The position numbers were made by a program, and so were the translations under genes. A stretch of DNA of 17,463 nucleotides. It comes from Gammaproteobacteria bacterium (lineage in GTDB: Bacteria; Pseudomonadota; Gammaproteobacteria; S012-40). Within the stretch, counting starts at the first letter, position 1; each line of letters begins with the position of its first letter. The notes under the pieces are model-generated. The model made no database searches, was not told the origin of the DNA, and saw nothing but the letters and a program-made list of their open reading frames with translations. Shown here piece by piece: positions 14,381-17,463 of the stretch. The DNA lies in contig JALSHN010000215.1 in the NCBI GenBank assembly GCA_026982215.1, positions 1 through 17,463 of the forward strand. Reading direction: 5' to 3'.

Positions 14381-15136
14381 GTGCGCCGCGTCCGGATCCA
14401 TACCGCTCAGCCCCTTTCCGTCGATGCCGTGATCTCCCTGGAGGCGGCTCCCGCCGCACATGTGGCGCGGGTGTTGCGCCTGCGTCCAGGGGATCGTCTG
14501 TGGCTGTTCAACGGGGATGGCCACGATTGTCTTGCGGTCATCGAGACACTCGATCGGCGTCGGGTGTCCCTGCGGGTGCTGGAACGTCGGCGGGTGGACA
14601 ACGAGCCGCCGCTGGCTGTCACCCTGGTGCAGGGGGTCTGCAAAGGGGAGCGGATGGATTGGGTGATGCAGAAGGCGGTGGAGCTGGGGGTGACGCGGGT
14701 GGTGCCGGTACTCAGCGAGCATGGCGTGGTGCGTCTGTCGGGTGAGCGTCGGGAGCGGCGTCGGCAGCATTGGCGTGCGGTGATGATCGCCGCCTGTGAG
14801 CAGTCGGGGCGGGCGGTGGTGCCGGAGCTGGCTCCGGTGTGCGATTTTGCTGCCTGGCTGCAGGGGGTGGGGGCGGCGACGGGCGAGACGCGTGTGCTGT
14901 TGCACCCCGAGGGTGGGGGGGCGCTGGCGCAGCTGCCGCCTCCTCGAGGAGGGGTCTGTCTGGCGGTGGGGCCGGAGGGGGGCTGGAGTGCTTCGGAGTG
15001 CTCACGCCTGCAGGCGTGTGGTTTCTCGCCAGTGCATCTGGGGCCGCGGGTGCTGCGTACCGAGACGGCGGCGCTGGCGGCGCTGGCGGCGGTTCAAACT
15101 CTGTGGGGGGATTGGGGCGCGGTGCCTGTCGGATAG
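14381..15136 (+). CDS. rsmE: 16S rRNA (uracil-1498-N3)-methyltransferase
   Basis: RsmE methylates N3 of U1498 in 16S rRNA of the small ribosomal subunit, using S-adenosylmethionine. The 251-residue product has an N-terminal PUA-like domain (HVARVLRLRPGDRLWLFNG) and a C-terminal SPOUT knot. Conserved elements are VQGVCKGERMDWVMQKAVELGV (split here into QGVCKGERM and MQKAVELGV), EQSGR (140-144), GPEGGW (197-202) and LGPRVLRTETAA (220-231), which form the cofactor-binding knot. The start is GTG at 14381, since RRVRIH is the usual family opening; the Shine-Dalgarno is poor (GACCGTCGCG before GTG). It lies 10 bases after rho and is probably cotranscribed. A likely terminator follows within a few bases of its stop. 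Confidence 0.95.
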   Translation: MRRVRIHTAQPLSVDAVISLEAAPAAHVARVLRLRPGDRLWLFNGDGHDCLAVIETLDRRRVSLRVLERRRVDNEPPLAVTLVQGVCKGERMDWVMQKAVELGVTRVVPVLSEHGVVRLSGERRERRRQHWRAVMIAACEQSGRAVVPELAPVCDFAAWLQGVGAATGETRVLLHPEGGGALAQLPPPRGGVCLAVGPEGGWSASECSRLQACGFSPVHLGPRVLRTETAALAALAAVQTLWGDWGAVPVG

Positions 15137-15140
15137 CTTG

Positions 15141-15180
15141 ACGCCTCCCCCGTTGCTCGGGGGGCGTTGCCTCTCTTCTG
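15141..15180 (+). terminator. Probable terminator after rsmE
   Basis: ACGCCTCCC (15141-15149) pairs with GGGGGGCGT (15159-15167) with one G-U pair and a nine-base loop. A pyrimidine stretch with several T (TTGCCTCTCTTCT) follows rather than a pure T run. It lies between the convergent rsmE and the 70-residue gene. No T run follows on the minus strand, so it should serve mainly rsmE. Confidence 0.45.
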
Positions 15181-15184
15181 CTTC

Positions 15185-15397
15185 TCAGGCCATCACGTCG
15201 AGCATCTTGCTCTTGGCCTGGACGACCTTTTGTTTCACTTCGATGGCCTGGTTGACCACCGCCTGAGCGGCCTGGCTGGTCTTGGCGTCCACTTGTTTGA
15301 GTTGCTGGATGGAACGCTGCTGGCTGGACTGGTTGAGTTGTCCCAGTCGCGCCAGGGCCTGGGTCATGCGCTGGGCCTCGATGGATCCGGTCATCAT
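15185..15397 (-). CDS. Small helical Q/A/K-rich protein of unknown function
   Basis: The 70-residue product has no signal, membrane helix or cysteine. It is built of Gln, Ala, Lys and Ser with hydrophobic residues at heptad-like spacing (for example LARLGQL, IQQLKQV, VVNQAIEVKQKVV), so a helical bundle or coiled coil is likely. I recognise no family. Reality is supported by a strong GGGAGGA Shine-Dalgarno 7-8 bases before the ATG pair at 15397/15394, by a codon pattern unlike the opposite strand, and by its isolation between two intergenic regions. The first or second ATG may be used. Its 3' end faces rsmE. It ends in KMLDVMA. No role can be proposed from context. Confidence 0.7.
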   Translation of the reverse strand: MMTGSIEAQRMTQALARLGQLNQSSQQRSIQQLKQVDAKTSQAAQAVVNQAIEVKQKVVQAKSKMLDVMA

Positions 15398-15651
15398 GGT
15401 GTTGTCCTCCCTTGTGAGCGGCGAGATGGTGTGACTTCTCGACTTTGGTTAGCGGGTTCGGTGGGGTGTTTTGTCGGGGGAAATGCGTGATGGGGTTGGC
15501 GAGTTGGGCTCAAGATGGGTGTCGCCGGATTTTACGTTTTCTTCCGATGCGGGGGGCGTTTGCGCTCATCCCATTGATTTGGCAGGATATGTTGAGCTGG
15601 CTCAAGATTTGCTGAGCCTGTCGTGCACAACGATAACATGCGAGGGTGTGA
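15398..15651. promoter_or_regulatory. Divergent intergenic region with a repeated 10-base motif
   Basis: These 254 bases separate the 70-residue gene from the divergent DUF3135 gene and should hold both promoters. I see no convincing -35/-10 pair. GGCTCAAGAT occurs twice, at 15507-15516 and 15599-15608, each preceded by a GAGYTGG-like stretch. The second copy is part of the palindrome TTGAGC-TG-GCTCAA (15592-15605). These could be binding sites. No other gene is supported here. Confidence 0.4.
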
Positions 15652-15654
15652 GTG

Positions 15655-16014
15655 ATGCGTACGCCGAACGCCGAGTGTGGCGGTTTCGATTTCGATCGCT
15701 GGCGCAAGTTGGCGCAGGAGGATCCCGAGGGCTTCGAGCGAGCCCGCAAGGCGGTGATCGAGCGTTTTTTGCAAGGGATCGATGATGAGCGCTTGCGGGC
15801 GCGTATGGAGCGCTTGCAGTGGCGGGTGGAGCAGGAGCGGGCCCGCAGTGACAACCCCATGGGGGCCTGCATCCGAATCTACAACATGATGTGGCGCTCG
15901 GTGAGTGATAATTATCAACTGATGACGCGTCTGGTGGGTGGGGAGGCGGCCTTGGAACCGGTGCGGGAGGCCGAGGTGATCCCTTTCCGCCGCGCCACGG
16001 GTACCGACGCCTGA
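15655..16014 (+). CDS. DUF3135 family protein
   Basis: This is a 119-residue soluble protein of unknown function. It matches the DUF3135 pattern as I remember it: an opening FDFDRWRKLAQEDPEGFERARKAVIERFL, then RLQWRVEQERARSDNPMGACIRIYNMMW, where the RLQWRxxQER and NPxxACxRxxxMMW parts are the family's core. Length is normal for the family. I place the start at ATG 15655 with GAGG nine bases upstream; the GTG at 15652 (six bases from GAGG) is equally possible and adds one residue. A strong terminator follows 31 bases after the stop, so the gene is probably a single-gene unit. It is divergent from the 70-residue gene. Confidence 0.85.
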   Translation: MRTPNAECGGFDFDRWRKLAQEDPEGFERARKAVIERFLQGIDDERLRARMERLQWRVEQERARSDNPMGACIRIYNMMWRSVSDNYQLMTRLVGGEAALEPVREAEVIPFRRATGTDA

Positions 16015-16045
16015 GCGCTCCGCCTTCTCGGGGCGGATGAGACGG

Positions 16046-16072
16046 ACCCCCTCCCTGGCGAGGGGGTTTTTT
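16046..16072 (+). terminator. Strong intrinsic terminator after the DUF3135 gene
   Basis: CCCCCTC (16047-16053) and GAGGGGG (16060-16066) form a perfect seven-base-pair stem with loop CCTGGC, flanked by an A-T pair and followed by six T (16067-16072). It separates the DUF3135 gene from the Rrf2 gene. Confidence 0.92.
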
Positions 16073-16084
16073 GTGGCCGCGTTA

Positions 16085-16117
16085 TTTGTTGACTATTTTG
16101 CTATGTTATTTTAGGCT
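16085..16117 (+). promoter_or_regulatory. Possible promoter and operator of the Rrf2 gene
   Basis: This AT-rich patch contains TTGACT (16089-16094) as a candidate -35, but the hexamer 17 bases downstream (TAGGCT) is a poor -10. GTTGACTATTTT (16088-16099) matches the left half of the E. coli IscR type I site at every position of SYYGACTRWWWY; the right half matches at about five of ten positions. Since Rrf2 regulators often bind their own promoters, autoregulation is plausible but unproven. Confidence 0.4.
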
Positions 16118-16148
16118 GGTGGGGGTTTTCCATTTCAGGTGCAGGCTG

Positions 16149-16544
16149 GTGAAGATCCCCAACAAAGGCCGCTATGCGTTGTGCGCTCTGTTCGCGGTGG
16201 CGTTGCAGGAGACGCGCCCGGTGAGCGTGACTCAGATCGCTCGCGAGTTGGACATCTCCTTGTCTTATCTCGAGCAGTTGTTCGCGCGTCTGCGCCGGGC
16301 GGGGTTGGTGGTGGGATTGCGTGGGGTGGGCGGCGGTTATCGTCTGGCCCGGCCGCCGGAGGAGATCACGGTGTTGGATGTGTTGCAGGCGGTGGGGGCC
16401 TTGGATGGGCCGCCGCCACGTAGCGATTATCTGCCGGAATTTCTCTGGAATGATCTGAGTCGGGAATTGGCGGGATTTCTCGCCGAGTTGACCCTGGCCG
16501 AGCTCATCGCCCGTGGGACGCGGGAGGCCCCGGCTCCAGCCTGA
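16149..16544 (+). CDS. Rrf2 family transcriptional regulator lacking Fe-S cysteines
   Basis: Rrf2 proteins are dimeric winged-helix regulators, several of which sense iron-sulfur status, nitric oxide or thiols. I chose the GTG at 16149, giving 131 residues that begin KIPNKGRYALCALFAVAL after the start, the normal family opening; the upstream open frame runs through the terminator and is not family-like. Seen: helix-turn-helix SVTQIARELDISLSYLEQLFARLRRAGLV in two parts (26-40 and 41-54), wing motif RGVGGGYRLARPPEEITV (58-75), and the dimer helix after residue 105. The three ligand cysteines of IscR/NsrR (near 92-106) are absent; the only cysteine is Cys12. It therefore cannot hold the standard cluster. 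No obvious target operon is adjacent. The Shine-Dalgarno (CAGG) is weak. Confidence 0.9.
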   Translation: MKIPNKGRYALCALFAVALQETRPVSVTQIARELDISLSYLEQLFARLRRAGLVVGLRGVGGGYRLARPPEEITVLDVLQAVGALDGPPPRSDYLPEFLWNDLSRELAGFLAELTLAELIARGTREAPAPA

Positions 16545-16551
16545 GCCGGGG
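16528..16551. terminator. GC hairpin at the convergent 3' ends of two genes
   Basis: CCCCGGCTC (16528-16536) and GAGCCGGGG (16543-16551) are exact nine-base arms with a six-base loop. The hairpin covers the Rrf2 stop codon and ends two bases before the end of the response regulator gene. There is no T run on either side, so it may be a weak bidirectional terminator or an mRNA end-protecting structure. Confidence 0.4.
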
Positions 16552-16552
16552 G

Positions 16553-16930
16553 TTAGCCGGTCTCGGTCGGCCCGATGAGGGCGTGGATCTTTCCCAGCAG
16601 GCGTTCGAAGTCCACTGGTTTGGTGTCGTAGTCGTTGCAGCCGGCGACCAGGGCCCGTTCCCGGTCTCCGGACATGGCGTGGGCCGAGAGGCCGACGATG
16701 GGGATGTGGCGGCATTGGGGATCGGCCTTGAGGCGGCGGGTGGCTTCCCAGCCGTCCATCACCGGCAGGCTCATGTCCATGAGAATCAAGCGGGGCTGGC
16801 CGTTGCGGGCCTGTTCCAAGGCTTGGCGGCCGTCGACGGCGATGAGGACGTCGAACCCCCTTCTTTGCAGCCGCCGACTGAGCATGTCGCGGTTCATTTC
16901 GTTGTCTTCCACCAGCAAGATGCGCGTCAT
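16553..16930 (-). CDS. Single-domain response regulator (CheY/DivK-like receiver)
   Basis: The 125-residue product is one receiver domain with no output domain, so it acts by binding a partner once phosphorylated. Seen: acidic pair Glu8-Asp9 in LLVEDN; phosphoacceptor Asp52 in ILMDMSLPVMDGWEA; the switch Ser82 in VGLSAHAM; and Lys104 in DYDTKPVD. The MNRDMLSRRL and GLSAHAM segments resemble DivK-type and hybrid-kinase receivers more than CheY. I chose the ATG at 16930; it overlaps the stop of the upstream gene as ATGA, so the two are translationally coupled. The upstream open frame is the other gene's shadow. The likely partner is a kinase encoded upstream, outside the window. Confidence 0.94.
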   Translation of the reverse strand: MTRILLVEDNEMNRDMLSRRLQRRGFDVLIAVDGRQALEQARNGQPRLILMDMSLPVMDGWEATRRLKADPQCRHIPIVGLSAHAMSGDRERALVAGCNDYDTKPVDFERLLGKIHALIGPTETG

Positions 16931-17463
16931 GGTTGTCCTCCACTCTGTCGCAGGGCGTGGATGAGGAGTTGTGCCAGGGCGTTGCCCAGGGCCTCGTCGG
17001 GGCCCCGGTGGAACAGATGGTCCACCAGCGGGGTGAGGGGGACACGGCTGTCTTCGGGTTTGCCGCTGAGGCACAGCAGGGGCAGGTCGAGGTGGGCATC
17101 GTCTTCCAACCAGGACCACCAGCGTTGGCGGGGGGTGGCGAGGTCGAGCAGTACTAGTCGGGGGTTGGTGTGCGGTGGCACGGCGATGTCGTCCAGGTGG
17201 TAGCGCAGTCGTTCTTCCACTTCGGGGTCGTCGCTGTGGATTTTGAGGTGGCGTGGCGGCAGCGGTTGCAGCGCTTCCAGGAGCCGTTGCAGCCGGAGAC
17301 TGGCCTGGCTGCGTTCCTGGGCCACCAGGTCGGTGAAGGCAAGGGTGTCTTGCCGTTCGCCGGGGGGGAGCAGGCTGAGGAGGACCAGGGGCCGTTCGCA
17401 GGCCGGGCTTTGGAGCCGGCTCAATTCGTGGTGCAGCCGGTGGGTGGTGAGGGGGGTGCCGAC
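16927..17463 (-). CDS. Signalling protein with a possible degenerate receiver at its C-terminus (5' end outside window)
   Basis: The frame is open to the right edge, giving the last 178 residues of a longer protein; a TTG at 17424 is the first possible start inside the window but has no Shine-Dalgarno and I regard the gene as truncated by the window. The last 75 or so residues have the order of a receiver: NPRLVLLDLATP (strand with Asp), LDLPLLCLSGKPED (strand with Ser), VDHLFHRGPDEALGNALAQLL. The conserved Lys-Pro is replaced by HRG, so the domain may be a pseudo-receiver. The preceding part contains VLLSLLPPGERQDTLAF and a Leu/Arg/Glu-rich helix. The 4-base overlap with the following receiver gene supports a signalling role. 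The identity of the whole protein is not known. Confidence 0.6.
   Translation of the reverse strand, partial: VGTPLTTHRLHHELSRLQSPACERPLVLLSLLPPGERQDTLAFTDLVAQERSQASLRLQRLLEALQPLPPRHLKIHSDDPEVEERLRYHLDDIAVPPHTNPRLVLLDLATPRQRWWSWLEDDAHLDLPLLCLSGKPEDSRVPLTPLVDHLFHRGPDEALGNALAQLLIHALRQSGGQP

Noticed and set aside
14839..15141. 100-codon plus-strand frame inside rsmE
   Set aside because: Low-complexity G/A-rich shadow in another frame of a complete methyltransferase gene.
15581..15597. TTGGCAGG...TTGAG as a sigma54 promoter
   Set aside because: The required GC at -12 is missing at the fixed distance from the GG of the -24 element.
15609..15637. TTGCTG-N17-GATAAC as the DUF3135 promoter
   Set aside because: The start of transcription would fall on the Shine-Dalgarno sequence, leaving no leader for ribosome binding, and the -35 match is poor.
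16071..16148. N-terminal extension of the Rrf2 regulator
   Set aside because: It begins in the T run of the terminator, covers the probable promoter, and adds hydrophobic residues not found in the family.

Overview
The window is a GC-rich chromosomal segment of a gammaproteobacterium, most likely of the Chromatiales/Ectothiorhodospiraceae type. The evidence is the pilMNOPQ cluster divergent from a PBP1A gene, the rhlB/trxA/rho order known from E. coli and its relatives, a DUF3135 protein, and heavy use of GTG starts. The assignment rests on protein resemblance and synteny recalled from memory, not on a search. I see no tRNA, rRNA, CRISPR array, insertion sequence or phage gene.

Layout. (1) 1-4845, minus strand: pilM-pilN-pilO-pilP-pilQ, the type IV pilus alignment complex and secretin, with tight or overlapping junctions; pilQ runs off the left edge a few residues before its expected end. 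(2) 5048-8147, plus strand: PBP1A (mrcA/ponA) behind an extended -10 promoter, then an uncharacterised 208-residue protein. (3) 8129-9656, minus strand: rpmE (ribosomal protein L31, zinc-ligand form), an intrinsic terminator, and a single-domain malic enzyme whose 3' end overlaps the convergent 208-residue gene by 19 bp. (4) 9867-11083, plus strand: a compact unit of a 36-residue one-helix protein, a 174-residue membrane protein that corresponds to only the last four helices of a cbb3/NO-reductase-type oxidase subunit I, and a 175-residue soluble protein with CxC and CxxC motifs. This is the most unusual part of the window. (5) 11104-15136: rhlB (minus) divergent from trxA, followed by rho and rsmE (plus). 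(6) 15185-17463: a small helical Q/A/K-rich protein of unknown function (minus), a DUF3135 protein (plus) with a strong terminator, a cysteine-poor Rrf2 regulator (plus), and on the minus strand a single-domain response regulator preceded by the end of a gene that appears to carry a degenerate receiver.

How the parts work together. Regions 1 and 2 serve the cell envelope: the pilus machine crosses the peptidoglycan that PBP1A builds, and the two units share one intergenic region. Region 5 groups RNA and redox housekeeping: RhlB unwinds RNA for decay, Rho ends transcription, RsmE modifies 16S rRNA, and thioredoxin keeps disulfides reduced. The 82 bases before rho are rich in C and poor in G, as expected for Rho autoregulation. 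Region 4 looks like a heme-protein accessory module rather than a complete oxidase, because the CuB-ligand helices are absent. Regulatory sequences visible by eye include two back-to-back divergent promoters at 9740-9806, an 11-bp inverted repeat between rhlB and trxA, and an IscR type I-like half-site in front of the Rrf2 gene.
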